From Lachnospiraceae bacterium (GTDB lineage: Bacteria; Bacillota; Clostridia; Lachnospirales; Lachnospiraceae): a stretch of 64,000 nt of DNA. This document shows positions 9,258-17,977 of this stretch, piece by piece. The stretch is from contig JAAUZU010000040.1 in NCBI GenBank assembly GCA_014804445.1, positions 33,756-97,755 of the forward strand, given 5' to 3'. Both the position numbers and the translations under genes were made by a program. Positions within the stretch are counted from its first letter, which is position 1. Every line of letters begins with the position of its first letter. The notes beneath the pieces were generated by a model. It was not told the DNA's origin. It searched no databases and was given only the letters and a program-made list of their open reading frames with translations.

Positions 9258-9824
9258 TTATTTGGTATTTACAACAACGATTTCAGATACGGATACAGTT
9301 CCTTCAGGACCGCCTGCAGGATAAATCCAAAGCTTAATCTTGCACTGCTCGCCGTAGATGTCCTTGAAGTCATCGCCAAGCGCTTCCGTCAGCTTAACGC
9401 CTGCATACTTGTTCCACTTTAAGTTGTTGTCGTTGATGATATAGAGACCCCATTCATGGTCTGCAATCGGGTTTTCGGGAACAATCTTCATACCCCAGTT
9501 ATAGCCGTCGGGATTCTCAAAAATCTGCGCTAAAATCATAGGTTCCTTGGACAAATCAATTTCAAAGTAACCGGATTCCACGCCGCCCCAGCCGTCTGCT
9601 GCCGCTTTAATCGTCACATATCCATCTGCATCATTGGTAGATTCCACGGTTCCTGCACCACTTCCCTCGGAAGGCGTCTGCATGGAGCCCCAGGACGCGA
9701 TATCCTTATAGGTAAAGGTCTGTGCTACTTCCCAGCCGCCGCTTGCCTTTTTGTCACCGCATCCGGTGAGGCAACCTGCAATCATTACTACTGCCAAACT
9801 TGCTGCTAACCATTTTTTCATCAT
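9258..9824 (-). CDS. Small lipoprotein with carbohydrate-binding-module-like domain
   Basis: A 188-residue lipoprotein: MMKKWLAASLAVVMIAGCLTGCGD gives a signal peptide and lipobox cysteine. The mature part is a single beta-rich domain with many aromatic residues (WGGVESGYFEIDL, YNWGMKIVPENP, HEWGLYIINDNNLKWNKYAG), resembling sugar-binding beta sandwiches. It lies between the permeases and the large lipoprotein, so binding the transported glycan at the surface is the likely role; this is inference. GGAGG stands eight nt before the tandem ATG codons at 9824/9821. Confidence 0.75.
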   Translation of the reverse strand: MMKKWLAASLAVVMIAGCLTGCGDKKASGGWEVAQTFTYKDIASWGSMQTPSEGSGAGTVESTNDADGYVTIKAAADGWGGVESGYFEIDLSKEPMILAQIFENPDGYNWGMKIVPENPIADHEWGLYIINDNNLKWNKYAGVKLTEALGDDFKDIYGEQCKIKLWIYPAGGPEGTVSVSEIVVVNTK

Positions 9825-9869
9825 AATTTTTTCCTCCACTTTGTATTGTGTGTTTTTAATATATTTGCT

Positions 9870-10724
9870 TTATCCCTTTACACCGCCCATCTTTACGCCT
9901 TCCATAAAGTACTTCTGCGCGTAAAGAAGAAGTGCAATAACAGGGATTAATGCCATAAAAGATGCTGCCATCAGGGGACCCCAGAGAGTCTCTCCCGTCA
10001 TGGAACTGAACGAAGCCAGCGCTAACTGTATGGTGTATTTAGGCTGTGAATCGATATATATCAACTGTCCCAAAAGGTCGTTCCACGTTCCCATAAAGGA
10101 CCAGAGGCTGATGGTGATTAACGCCGGCTTTGCCAGCGGAACGAATATCATGCGGAACACCTTTAAATTCCTTGCTCCGTCTATCCACGCTGCTTCCTCA
10201 TAATCCCTCGGAACTGTCTCAAAATACATCCTGAGGAAGAAGATGAAGGAAGCGGAGCCGCAGAATGCCGGCAGCACCAGCGGCACGTAGCTGTCTGAAA
10301 ACCCCAGTGCCGACCACACCATAAAGGTAGGAATCATGGTTACTTCATAGGGAAGCATCATGGTTGCCAGCATAATCATAAACAGAAAATTGCGTCCCTT
10401 AAAATGAAACCTGGCAAACCCAAACGCCACCAGCGCCGATACAAAAACTTCGCCCAGAATCTTGGGAATCGCTATCACCAGTGTGTTAATCATACACTTA
10501 AAAATCGGCACTACTTCCAATGCCCGCGTATAGTTGGCAAGGGTTGCTTTTTTGGGAAACCACCTGATTGGCATGGAGAATATTTCATTTTCAACTTTAA
10601 AGCTGGTACTTACCATCCATACAAACGGCAATAACATAATCACTGCGCCAAAGATGGTTACCACATACCACATAACTGTTTTGATTCGTTTAAACCAAAT
10701 TTCGCCTGTTTTTGTTTTTTTCAT
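9870..10724 (-). CDS. Sugar ABC transporter permease (MalG type)
   Basis: A 284-residue inner-membrane permease with six predicted membrane segments, starting with a cytoplasmic N-terminus (WFKRIKTVMWYVVTIFGAVIMLLPFVWMVS). The EAA loop that contacts the ATPase reads YEEAAWIDGARNLKVFRMIF. It pairs with the MalF-type permease 23 nt upstream. No ATPase gene is in the locus, so a shared MsmK/MsiK-type ATPase encoded elsewhere must energise it, as is common in Firmicutes. Confidence 0.94.
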   Translation of the reverse strand: MKKTKTGEIWFKRIKTVMWYVVTIFGAVIMLLPFVWMVSTSFKVENEIFSMPIRWFPKKATLANYTRALEVVPIFKCMINTLVIAIPKILGEVFVSALVAFGFARFHFKGRNFLFMIMLATMMLPYEVTMIPTFMVWSALGFSDSYVPLVLPAFCGSASFIFFLRMYFETVPRDYEEAAWIDGARNLKVFRMIFVPLAKPALITISLWSFMGTWNDLLGQLIYIDSQPKYTIQLALASFSSMTGETLWGPLMAASFMALIPVIALLLYAQKYFMEGVKMGGVKG

Positions 10725-10747
10725 GTCTGCTCCCTCTCCATCCGCCG

Positions 10748-11605
10748 TTACTCACTGTATACCCAGTATTTCTTGGTCCAGTTTACAATAAAGGTCAGCG
10801 CCAGTATGATGACGAAGAGCACCCATGCCAAAGCTGTCGCATATCCCATTCGGTAATGTCCGAATGCTTCTTCATACAAATAAACCATATAGAAATTTCC
10901 TTCTTTTCCCGCACCGCCAAGAACATAGGCATCCGTAAATTTCCGGAATGCGCCGATAATGCCCAGCACGAGATTGTAGAAGATAATCGGCGTCATCAGC
11001 GGAACCGTAATATATCTCACTCTTTGGAATACATTTGCACCGTCAATCATGGCTGCACCGTACAAATCTTCCGGAATATCCTTTAACGCTGCCAGATAGG
11101 TTAAAAGACTTCCGCCGGCGCCCCATACCGCCATAATCAAATAAGAAGGAAGCACCCAGTTCGGATCGTAGAGCCAGTCAGGACCCTGTATGCCGAAGAA
11201 AGAAAGCACGCCGTTCAACAGACCGTAGCTCGGGTCTAAAATCCACTTGAATACAATGGCAACTGCCACGCCGGAAACAATCGCGGGCATATAATAAATT
11301 ACCCGAAAAATACCGGAACCCTTTCTGTTCTTTGATACCAGCACCGCCATTGTCAGTGAAGTCGCAATAATTAACGGCACCGCAATCACAGCATATCTAA
11401 CAGTTACCCAGAGGCTTCTGACAAACTCTTTTGAGGAAAAGAGCATTTTATAGTTCTTAATACCTGTAAACGTTGCATTGCCTACAATATCCCAATCCGT
11501 CATACTGATATAGACTGCCGCTATCATCGGAAACGCCGTAAAGACAATCAGTCCTATCAGCCACGGCAGAATAAAGAAGAACCCTGCTTTCTCTCTATTT
11601 TTCAT
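10748..11605 (-). CDS. Sugar ABC transporter permease (MalF type)
   Basis: A 285-residue permease opening with KAGFFFILPWLIGLIVFTAFP, the usual first segment of CUT1 MalF/UgpA-type permeases, and carrying the EAA motif as LYGAAMIDGANVFQRVRYITVP. GGAGG lies seven nt before the ATG at 11605. It is the first permease after the binding protein in the leftward operon and forms the translocation pore with the MalG-type partner. Confidence 0.94.
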   Translation of the reverse strand: MKNREKAGFFFILPWLIGLIVFTAFPMIAAVYISMTDWDIVGNATFTGIKNYKMLFSSKEFVRSLWVTVRYAVIAVPLIIATSLTMAVLVSKNRKGSGIFRVIYYMPAIVSGVAVAIVFKWILDPSYGLLNGVLSFFGIQGPDWLYDPNWVLPSYLIMAVWGAGGSLLTYLAALKDIPEDLYGAAMIDGANVFQRVRYITVPLMTPIIFYNLVLGIIGAFRKFTDAYVLGGAGKEGNFYMVYLYEEAFGHYRMGYATALAWVLFVIILALTFIVNWTKKYWVYSE

Positions 11606-11617
11606 ACTATCCTCCAC

Positions 11618-12895
11618 TTACTTCCGCTGATTAATCAAATCTCTCGAATATGCTGCTATCTCATCCATTTCCGCCTTGTAATCAAAGTTACTGTCGCTCA
11701 AAAGCTGTACATAAAGATTGTACCAGAGCTTATCGTTGATATCCGACCATTCCGGAATGTAATTTGCACTTCTTGCATACTCCATCGTGTATGCTATGGT
11801 TTCCATCGCATTTTCCTTAGTTGCATTGATATCGATAACATTATCAAGGGAATCCTTAACCGGAGGCGCTATCTTCCACTCGAAGAATGCCTGTGTGACA
11901 GCTTCCAAAGCTTTGTATGCCGTTTCATCGCCTTCAAGGGATTTTGCCATTACTGTGGAGGCAGTCCAGTCAAAACTCCATGAGCCGCCGCCATCGCACA
12001 CAGGCAGGGGCGCATAGCCGATTTCAAACTGCTCATCTTCGCTCATTGCTGCTACCTTTATTTCGAAATTGTCCTGCATACCGCCGAAATACATTGCCAC
12101 TCTCTGCTTTTCAAACCAGACATTGTTGTCGCCCAGACTGGAAACCTCTGCATATCTGGGAGATAAGCCCTCTGCCACGATTGTCTGGAGATATCCCATT
12201 CCTCTCTTTGCATCCTCAGAGTCCAGAACGATCGTAGTGCCATCCTCGCCGATAATGTCACCGCCGCCGGCCCAGATAAAGGTTTCGATATTCGGCCAGC
12301 CGTCAATCACCGTTCCGTACACGCTGTTTCCTCTGTATTCCTTACCAGAAAACTGCCTGCACACATCAATAAACTCTGCCCATGTCCAGTCATCCGTCGC
12401 TTCCGGACAAGGAATGCCAAGTTCCTCAAACATTGTCTTGTTGTAATACACCATCATAGGATTGGCGATCCAGGGCAGCCCCCAGTAGGAGCCGTTATAC
12501 TGTGCAGAAGCAAGTACGCCTTCATAAAACATATCCGGTTTCAGTGTGCTGCTCGCTTCAAATTGAGCCGTAATGTCCGCCAGTGCTCCCATATCCGCGT
12601 ATTTGGATATCAGTTCCTGTGTAAGCCAGAAAAAATCCGGACTCTTTCTCGCTGCAATCTTTGTGGAAATCTTTACATAATAGTCGGAAGGAATACTGAG
12701 CACCTCAATGGTATACTCTCCATTCGCTTCCTCATTTACCTTGTCGATTATCTGCTGAAATTCCTGCAGTTCTGTTCCGGCAGCCCAAGTCGCAAAAGTA
12801 TAAGTCTTTTTGCCTGACTTTGACGAAGAATCGCCGCATCCGGTAAGAGCCGCCAGCATAACTGTTATCAGGATAACACTCAATACCTTTTTCAT
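11618..12895 (-). CDS. Sugar ABC transporter substrate-binding lipoprotein
   Basis: A 425-residue extracellular binding protein (CUT1, family 1). The signal MKKVLSVILITVMLAALTGCGD ends in a lipobox. Typical features follow: TYTFATWAAGTELQEFQQIIDKVNEE, PDFFWLTQELISKYADMGALADIT and YWGLPWIANPMMVYYNKTMFEELGI. As the first gene after the promoter it heads the whole leftward locus. AAGGATGG precedes the ATG at 12895; the in-frame ATG at 12907 abuts that site and is unlikely. The substrate is probably a mannoside or mixed mannose/glucose oligosaccharide, inferred from GH130 and GH13. Confidence 0.93.
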   Translation of the reverse strand: MKKVLSVILITVMLAALTGCGDSSSKSGKKTYTFATWAAGTELQEFQQIIDKVNEEANGEYTIEVLSIPSDYYVKISTKIAARKSPDFFWLTQELISKYADMGALADITAQFEASSTLKPDMFYEGVLASAQYNGSYWGLPWIANPMMVYYNKTMFEELGIPCPEATDDWTWAEFIDVCRQFSGKEYRGNSVYGTVIDGWPNIETFIWAGGGDIIGEDGTTIVLDSEDAKRGMGYLQTIVAEGLSPRYAEVSSLGDNNVWFEKQRVAMYFGGMQDNFEIKVAAMSEDEQFEIGYAPLPVCDGGGSWSFDWTASTVMAKSLEGDETAYKALEAVTQAFFEWKIAPPVKDSLDNVIDINATKENAMETIAYTMEYARSANYIPEWSDINDKLWYNLYVQLLSDSNFDYKAEMDEIAAYSRDLINQRK

Positions 12896-12949
12896 ATTTA
12901 TACCCATCCTTTCCTGTTTTCTGCTCTTTTCTCCGTTCCCGAGCAGTCT

Positions 12950-12983
12950 GTTAATGTAACTTTTCTTTCCTTATTTTGTAACT
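12950..12983 (-). promoter_or_regulatory. Operator-like repeats for the sugar locus
   Basis: The box AAAGTTACA (minus strand) occurs with its TGTAACT core at 12977-12983 and 12955-12961, exactly 22 bp apart, i.e. on one helix face, just downstream of the promoter. The second copy is part of the short palindrome GTTACATTAAC. A third core lies at 13107-13113, upstream of the promoter. The arrangement suits repression by the LacI-type regulator with possible looping; this is inference. Confidence 0.5.
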
Positions 12984-12998
12984 TTACTTTATGAAATA

Positions 12999-13027
12999 AA
13001 TATAACCAATTTTATCCTGAAAGTCAA
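12999..13027 (-). promoter_or_regulatory. Sigma-A promoter of the sugar ABC/GH locus
   Basis: On the minus strand TTGACT (13027-13022) and TATATT (13004-12999) are separated by exactly 17 bp. Transcription would start near 12990, about 95 nt before the binding-protein gene. The surrounding 12908-13211 stretch is very AT-rich and holds no gene. Confidence 0.7.
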
Positions 13028-13211
13028 TATACTTTTATAATTTTGTACATATTACGAAAAATTCCTCTTCTCTTTTTGTCTATTTTGCTATTTTCTTTCG
13101 TTTATTTGTAACTGTACATAATATTGTTTTTATATATTTGGATATATCGAAATGATTCATTTTTTGTTCTCAATTATATATAGCATACGCCAAAGCCGCT
13201 TTGTTATGCAT

Positions 13212-13249
13212 AAAAAAACCACCAGACCTAAAGTCTGATGGTTTTCTTT
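13212..13249 (-). terminator. Rho-independent terminator after the DUF5610-like gene
   Basis: A hairpin of AAAACCATCAGAC with GTCTGGTGGTTTT (minus-strand reading) is followed by seven T. It lies 43 nt past the stop at 13292. Confidence 0.85.
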
Positions 13250-13291
13250 TTCATTTACTGTTTTGATAAGCCAAAATGTCTATACTATACT

Positions 13292-13894
13292 TTACTTATT
13301 TGCTGCATAATAGTCGTCAAACATTTTGTTTACGGCATCCAAGGTGTCATAAGAAATGCCGGGAAGCTTGCTGCCCCATGTACCTTCAGCTTTCTTGAAG
13401 CCCTTTTCGATTGCAGCCTGCATCTCCTTCATCTTATCCACATCATCGCCCGCAAGTGCGCTTGCAAAATCAAAAAGACGGGAAGCGGTCTGCTTTACAC
13501 CATAATAACCGTCCTCTGCGATGTCTGCCTGTGCCTGCGCTCTGGTTGCAGGATCTACCTGTGCCTTGCCACTTGCTAAAAACTTCCAGATGTCGTTAGC
13601 CTGTCCGTATGCGTTTGCCTGCTGGGACATCATCTTCTGCACCATAGATACAAGCTGGCTCTGCCTGCTCTCTGCATCCGCCTGCAGCTTAGACACTAAC
13701 GCGCTTCTCTCCTCTTTACTCATCTTGTTTACAGAGTAAGTAGCTTTCTTTTCTTCACCATTGGAAGCTTCATACACGGCGCCGGCTTCTGTCTTGCCGG
13801 ATTCCGTCGTTTCTGCCGCTTTGGACGTCGCTGTGTAATCATTACTGTAGCTCGTCTGTACAGCAGTACTTGAATTTACTGCACTAACACTCAT
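13292..13894 (-). CDS. DUF5610-like protein, probably motility-linked
   Basis: A 200-residue soluble protein. The first 60 residues are Ser/Thr/Ala-rich and disordered. The rest is helical (RSALVSKLQADAESRQSQLVSMVQKMM) and ends in the most conserved part, GYYGVKQTASRLFDFASALAG and GTWGSKLPGISYDTLDAVNKMF, which resembles the DUF5610 domain (recalled, not searched). AAGGAGGG precedes the ATG. A near-perfect sigma-28 promoter lies upstream, which ties it to the flagellar regulon although no flagellar gene is in the window. Its molecular function is unknown. Confidence 0.8.
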   Translation of the reverse strand: MSVSAVNSSTAVQTSYSNDYTATSKAAETTESGKTEAGAVYEASNGEEKKATYSVNKMSKEERSALVSKLQADAESRQSQLVSMVQKMMSQQANAYGQANDIWKFLASGKAQVDPATRAQAQADIAEDGYYGVKQTASRLFDFASALAGDDVDKMKEMQAAIEKGFKKAEGTWGSKLPGISYDTLDAVNKMFDDYYAANK

Positions 13895-13959
13895 TTTTTA
13901 CCCTCCTTGACTTTTGTTTTGCAAATCCATTTGCCTATTTTTATATTACTTCGACTATT

Positions 13960-13986
13960 ATATCGGCATAGGAAATAAATTCCTTA
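13960..13986 (-). promoter_or_regulatory. Sigma-28 (flagellar sigma D) promoter
   Basis: Minus-strand TAAG, 15 bp, GCCGATAT: this matches the sigma-D/FliA consensus TAAA-N15-GCCGATAT except for one base. It sits 66 nt upstream of the 13894 start. Confidence 0.75.
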
Positions 13987-13992
13987 ACACTT

Positions 13993-15045
13993 TTATCCTT
14001 CTATTTTATAAAAAGTAATACAATTAGGCCTGTCCACCGGAATTTCTTTTGCCGACATCATCATAAGTCCCTTCTCCATATCCACCGCAAAGAAAGTCAT
14101 GGTGTCAGAAGCATGGTTTAAGGATACTAAATGCCGGTTATCGGGAAAGATTGCCGCATCCTTCGGATATTCTCCGCTTATCGGCAGGCAGAAAAGTTTC
14201 TCGAGCATACCGCTTTCCTGGTCCACTTTAAAAATGGCAACCGAATTCTCTCCTGCGGTTGAAGCAAGCAGATAGTTGTAATCCTCGGAAAAGGTCAGCG
14301 CGCTCGCCGAGCACCCATAATCTTTTTCATCGGATTCCGTCGTCACAATTGTCTGTATCCTTTCAAAATAAGGATTGTTATTCCTCTCTTCGTAGGTATA
14401 AACCGTAATGTTACATGCCAGTTCATGTACGACATAAATAAATCTGCCGTTTTTGGATATCTTGATATGTCTTGGCGCAGACTCGATATCACCGCGCACC
14501 ACATCCGCAAGACTCAGCGTTCCTCTCTCATGATCAAGGCGGTATACATTGACATGGTCCATACCCTGATCCGCCACCAAAAGGTATTTATTGTCATGGG
14601 TCATTCTGGCACAGTTGACATGCGGTCTGAAATTGCGCTCCGCCACACTGCCGAGCCCTTTGTGATAAATTTCATCGGTGATGTTGCCAATGGAGCCGTC
14701 TTCGTTTAAGCGCAGTACGGTCAGTTTGCCGTCGTGATACCCTGCAACAAAGAGGAACTTGTCCTCATAGTCGGTGCACAGATAACACCCTCTCATCCCA
14801 TTAATCGGGGCGAAATTAATCAATTCCAGACTGCCGTCCTTCAAGATATGGTATGCCTCCACGCCAAAGTCCGTTATGGAATACAAATATTTCTTGCTCT
14901 TGGAAATCGTAACATAAGAAGAATTGGTAATCTCTACCTGATCCTTTTCCGTAAACCTTCCGTTCTCCATATCCACATCATAAATTTTGATGCCGTGTTT
15001 ATCTCCCATTGTATAAGTAGATACATAAGCAACGTATTTTTCCAT
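13993..15045 (-). CDS. Lactonase-family seven-bladed beta-propeller (6-phosphogluconolactonase-like)
   Basis: A 350-residue cytoplasmic protein of the YbhE/Pgl type. It opens AYVSTYTMGDKHGIKIYDVD and repeats blade motifs such as YVTISKSKKYLYSI, LFVAGYHDGKLTVLRLNEDGSIG, RPHVNCARMTHDNKYLLVADQGMDHVNVYRLD and ALTFSEDYNYLLASTAGENSVAIFKVD. The family includes 6-phosphogluconolactonase, but many clostridial members have unproven substrates. It is a single-gene unit, divergent from potA. Confidence 0.85.
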   Translation of the reverse strand: MEKYVAYVSTYTMGDKHGIKIYDVDMENGRFTEKDQVEITNSSYVTISKSKKYLYSITDFGVEAYHILKDGSLELINFAPINGMRGCYLCTDYEDKFLFVAGYHDGKLTVLRLNEDGSIGNITDEIYHKGLGSVAERNFRPHVNCARMTHDNKYLLVADQGMDHVNVYRLDHERGTLSLADVVRGDIESAPRHIKISKNGRFIYVVHELACNITVYTYEERNNNPYFERIQTIVTTESDEKDYGCSASALTFSEDYNYLLASTAGENSVAIFKVDQESGMLEKLFCLPISGEYPKDAAIFPDNRHLVSLNHASDTMTFFAVDMEKGLMMMSAKEIPVDRPNCITFYKIEG

Positions 15046-15186
15046 GCTGCCTCCTCCGTTTCTGCAAGCTTAGAAATTCTCTTTTCATTAAATATACCAT
15101 ATTATCCTTTTTTTGTTAATGAAAACTTATATTTTTTTAGATTTTTCTTTTTTTACACGTTTTTACATAAGTATAGAAAATATGCG

Positions 15187-15221
15187 TTGCTTTTTTAGGC
15201 GTTTCATTATAAAATGAAACG
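15187..15221 (+). promoter_or_regulatory. potA promoter region with operator-like inverted repeat
   Basis: CGTTTCATT (15200-15208) and AATGAAACG (15213-15221) form a perfect 9-bp inverted repeat with a 4-bp centre that overlaps a TATAAA -10 candidate (15208-15213). TTGCTT at 15187 is only 15 bp away, so the -35 is weak. The geometry suggests a repressor site on the pot promoter. Confidence 0.45.
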
Positions 15222-15302
15222 TGCATGCATTCGGTTTTTGAACTGGAATATACGGGCTTTTGGCAGCCGTTTTATTTTAATGATTCAGGGAGGTTTAAAA
15301 TT

Positions 15303-16376
15303 ATGAAAGACGTACTGGTAAATTTGGAGCATATTTCCAAAACATATGACAATCATATGGTGCTGGACGATTTGAATCTCTACATCAGGGAAAATGAATT
15401 TCTGACCCTGCTTGGCCCCAGCGGCTGCGGTAAGACGACTACCCTGCGTATTCTGGGCGGTTTTGAACAGCCGGATACCGGCAAGGTTATTTTTGACGGT
15501 GCGGACATTACCTGTATGCCCGCAAACAAACGCCCCCTGAACACGGTTTTCCAGAAATATGCCCTCTTTACGCATATGAATATTGCGGAAAATATTGCTT
15601 TTGGGCTTAAAATCAAAAATAAAACCAAGGATTATATCAACGATAAAATTAAATATGCCCTGAAGTTGGTCAATTTGGACGGCTATGAAAAAAGGATGCC
15701 GGACTCTCTTTCCGGCGGCCAGCAGCAGCGTATTGCTATTGCGCGCGCGATTGTAAACGAACCACGTCTTCTGCTTTTGGACGAACCGCTCGGCGCTTTG
15801 GATTTAAAGCTCAGACAGGATATGCAGTATGAGCTGATCCGTCTGAAAAACGAGCTTGGCATTACCTTTATTTATGTGACTCACGATCAGGAGGAGGCGC
15901 TCACCATGTCCGACACCATCGTAGTCATGAATCAGGGCTATATCCAGCAAATAGGATCGCCTGAACGCATTTACAACGAACCCGAGAATGCTTTTGTGGC
16001 AGATTTCATCGGAGACAGCAACATCATCGGCGGCACCATGATTCAGGATCGCCTTGTGGAAATTCTGGGCGCGCGTTTTGCCTGCGTCGATGAAGGCTTC
16101 GGGCAGAACAAACCTGTCGATGTGGTTATCCGCCCCGAGGATGTCGAGCTTGTAAAGCCTGAGGAAGGCACTATACAAGGCGTTGTTTCCCACATTATTT
16201 TTAAAGGCGTCCACTACGAAATGGAGGTACAGGCAGGCGGTTTTGAATGGCTGGTTCACTCCACGCGCATGTTCCCTGTCGGTACGCCGGTGGGTATTCA
16301 GGTAGAGCCTTTTAATATTCAGATTATGAACAAACCGGAATCAGAAGACGAGGAGGCGGTAAAAACAGATGAATAA
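15303..16376 (+). CDS. potA: Spermidine/putrescine ABC transporter ATPase
   Basis: The ATPase that powers polyamine import. It shows Walker [10 protein letters not shown], the Q-loop [14 protein letters not shown], the signature [14 protein letters not shown], Walker [13 protein letters not shown] and the switch His in VTHDQEEA. The C-terminal third is a TOBE/MOI regulatory domain, as in PotA/MalK. I start at the ATG 15303 ([10 protein letters not shown]) with GGGAGG ahead; the longer frame from 15225 runs through the promoter repeat. It overlaps potB by 8 nt, heading the potABCD operon. Confidence 0.96.
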   Translation: MKDVLVNLEHISKTYDNHMVLDDLNLYIRENEFLTLLGPSGCGKTTTLRILGGFEQPDTGKVIFDGADITCMPANKRPLNTVFQKYALFTHMNIAENIAFGLKIKNKTKDYINDKIKYALKLVNLDGYEKRMPDSLSGGQQQRIAIARAIVNEPRLLLLDEPLGALDLKLRQDMQYELIRLKNELGITFIYVTHDQEEALTMSDTIVVMNQGYIQQIGSPERIYNEPENAFVADFIGDSNIIGGTMIQDRLVEILGARFACVDEGFGQNKPVDVVIRPEDVELVKPEEGTIQGVVSHIIFKGVHYEMEVQAGGFEWLVHSTRMFPVGTPVGIQVEPFNIQIMNKPESEDEEAVKTDE

Positions 16377-17181
16377 GAAAATGCTTTCCCTCCCCTACCT
16401 GTTCTGGTGCGCCGCATTTATCATCATTCCTCTCTGTATGGTGGTATACTATGGTCTTACGGACAAAACAGGCGCTTTTACGCTGGCGAACATTGCCGCC
16501 ATTGCCACGGCAGAACATTCCAAGGCACTGTGGTTTTCCCTGCTGCTCTCATTTGTGGGGACTGCAATCTGCCTGCTTTTGGCATATCCGCTTGCCATGA
16601 TTTTATCGGGCATGAAGGTCAGCCAGCACTCTTTTATTGTGCTTATTTTTATACTTCCCATGTGGATGAACTTTCTGCTGCGCACCATGGCATGGGAAAC
16701 GCTTTTGGAAAAGAACGGCATTATCAACACGGTGCTGCGTTTCCTGCACCTGCCGTCCCTCAATATTATCAATACACCGGCAGCTATCATACTCGGCATG
16801 GTATACAACTTCCTGCCCTTCATGGTTCTGCCCATCTACAATGCACTGACTAAAATAGACCCGAATGTCGTCAACGCGGCAAAGGATTTGGGAGCCGGTT
16901 CTGTCCAGACTTTTTGTCGGATTATCTTCCCCTTAAGTCTGCCCGGTGTCATCAGCGGCATCACCATGGTATTTGTGCCGGCGCTTACCACCTTTGTAAT
17001 ATCCACCCTGCTCGGCGGCAGTAAAATCCTGCTCATCGGCAACGTCATTGAACAGGAATTCACCCAGACCGGCAACTGGCATTTGGGAAGCGGTCTTTCC
17101 ATTGTCCTTATGATATTTATTCTGGTCAATATGGTGTTGTCCGCCATATTTGACAAAGAAGGAGAGGGAGCAACCTTATGA
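16369..17181 (+). CDS. potB: Spermidine/putrescine ABC transporter permease
   Basis: A 270-residue permease of the PotB type with six hydrophobic segments. The ATPase-contact loop reads [21 protein letters not shown]. Start and stop overlap the neighbouring potA and potC, which implies translational coupling within the operon. Confidence 0.95.
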   Translation: MNKKMLSLPYLFWCAAFIIIPLCMVVYYGLTDKTGAFTLANIAAIATAEHSKALWFSLLLSFVGTAICLLLAYPLAMILSGMKVSQHSFIVLIFILPMWMNFLLRTMAWETLLEKNGIINTVLRFLHLPSLNIINTPAAIILGMVYNFLPFMVLPIYNALTKIDPNVVNAAKDLGAGSVQTFCRIIFPLSLPGVISGITMVFVPALTTFVISTLLGGSKILLIGNVIEQEFTQTGNWHLGSGLSIVLMIFILVNMVLSAIFDKEGEGATL

Positions 17182-17951
17182 AAAATGCAGCAAGACGTAT
17201 CTACATTGCCCTTATTTTTATATTTATGTACGCTCCTATCGCCACACTTGGCGTCCTGTCCTTTAATGCGAGTAAATCCCGTGCCAAATGGGGAGGCTTT
17301 ACCTTCAAATGGTATCTGTCGCTTTTTGAAAACAAAGACATCATGCAGGCTCTCTGGAACACACTTGCCATCGCGCTGATTTCCTCCGTGATTGCAACTG
17401 TCGTCGGCACGATTTCCTGCATTGCCATTCAGGGCATGAAAAAGAAAGGACGCGCCATCGTATTAGGGATTACCAACATTCCCATGCTGAATGCCGATAT
17501 CGTAACAGGCATTTCCCTTATGCTGCTCTTTATCGTGCTGGGCATCCGGCTGGGATTTTTTACCATCCTCCTGGCGCATATTACCTTTAATATACCCTAC
17601 GTGATTTTAAGCGTCATGCCCCGTATGAAACAGCTCAATCCCAGTGTCTACGAGGCGGCTCTGGATCTTGGTGCTTCCCACGTGCAGGCGTTTTTCAAGG
17701 TAATTTTTCCGGATATCCTGCCCGGCATTCTATCCGGCTTTTTGATGGCTTTTACCATGTCCTTAGACGATTTTATTATTACATACTTTACAAAAGGTCC
17801 CGGAATTGATACATTATCTACGAAGATATACACAGAGGTGCGCAAAGGCATTAAACCGGAAATGTACGCTCTGTCCACCATTATTTTTGTGGTGGTTCTG
17901 GTCTTGCTGTTTCTCGTAAACAGAACACCAAAAGAAAAGCCCGCAAAATAG
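17178..17951 (+). CDS. potC: Spermidine/putrescine ABC transporter permease
   Basis: A 257-residue second permease. The first segment is IYIALIFIFMYAPIATLGVLSFN and the coupling loop AALDLGASHVQAFFKVIFPDILP, typical of PotC. It overlaps potB by the ATGA tetranucleotide and is followed 26 nt later by the binding-protein gene. Confidence 0.95.
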   Translation: MKNAARRIYIALIFIFMYAPIATLGVLSFNASKSRAKWGGFTFKWYLSLFENKDIMQALWNTLAIALISSVIATVVGTISCIAIQGMKKKGRAIVLGITNIPMLNADIVTGISLMLLFIVLGIRLGFFTILLAHITFNIPYVILSVMPRMKQLNPSVYEAALDLGASHVQAFFKVIFPDILPGILSGFLMAFTMSLDDFIITYFTKGPGIDTLSTKIYTEVRKGIKPEMYALSTIIFVVVLVLLFLVNRTPKEKPAK

Positions 17952-17977
17952 CGGGATCTTGAAAGGGAGGAATCATT

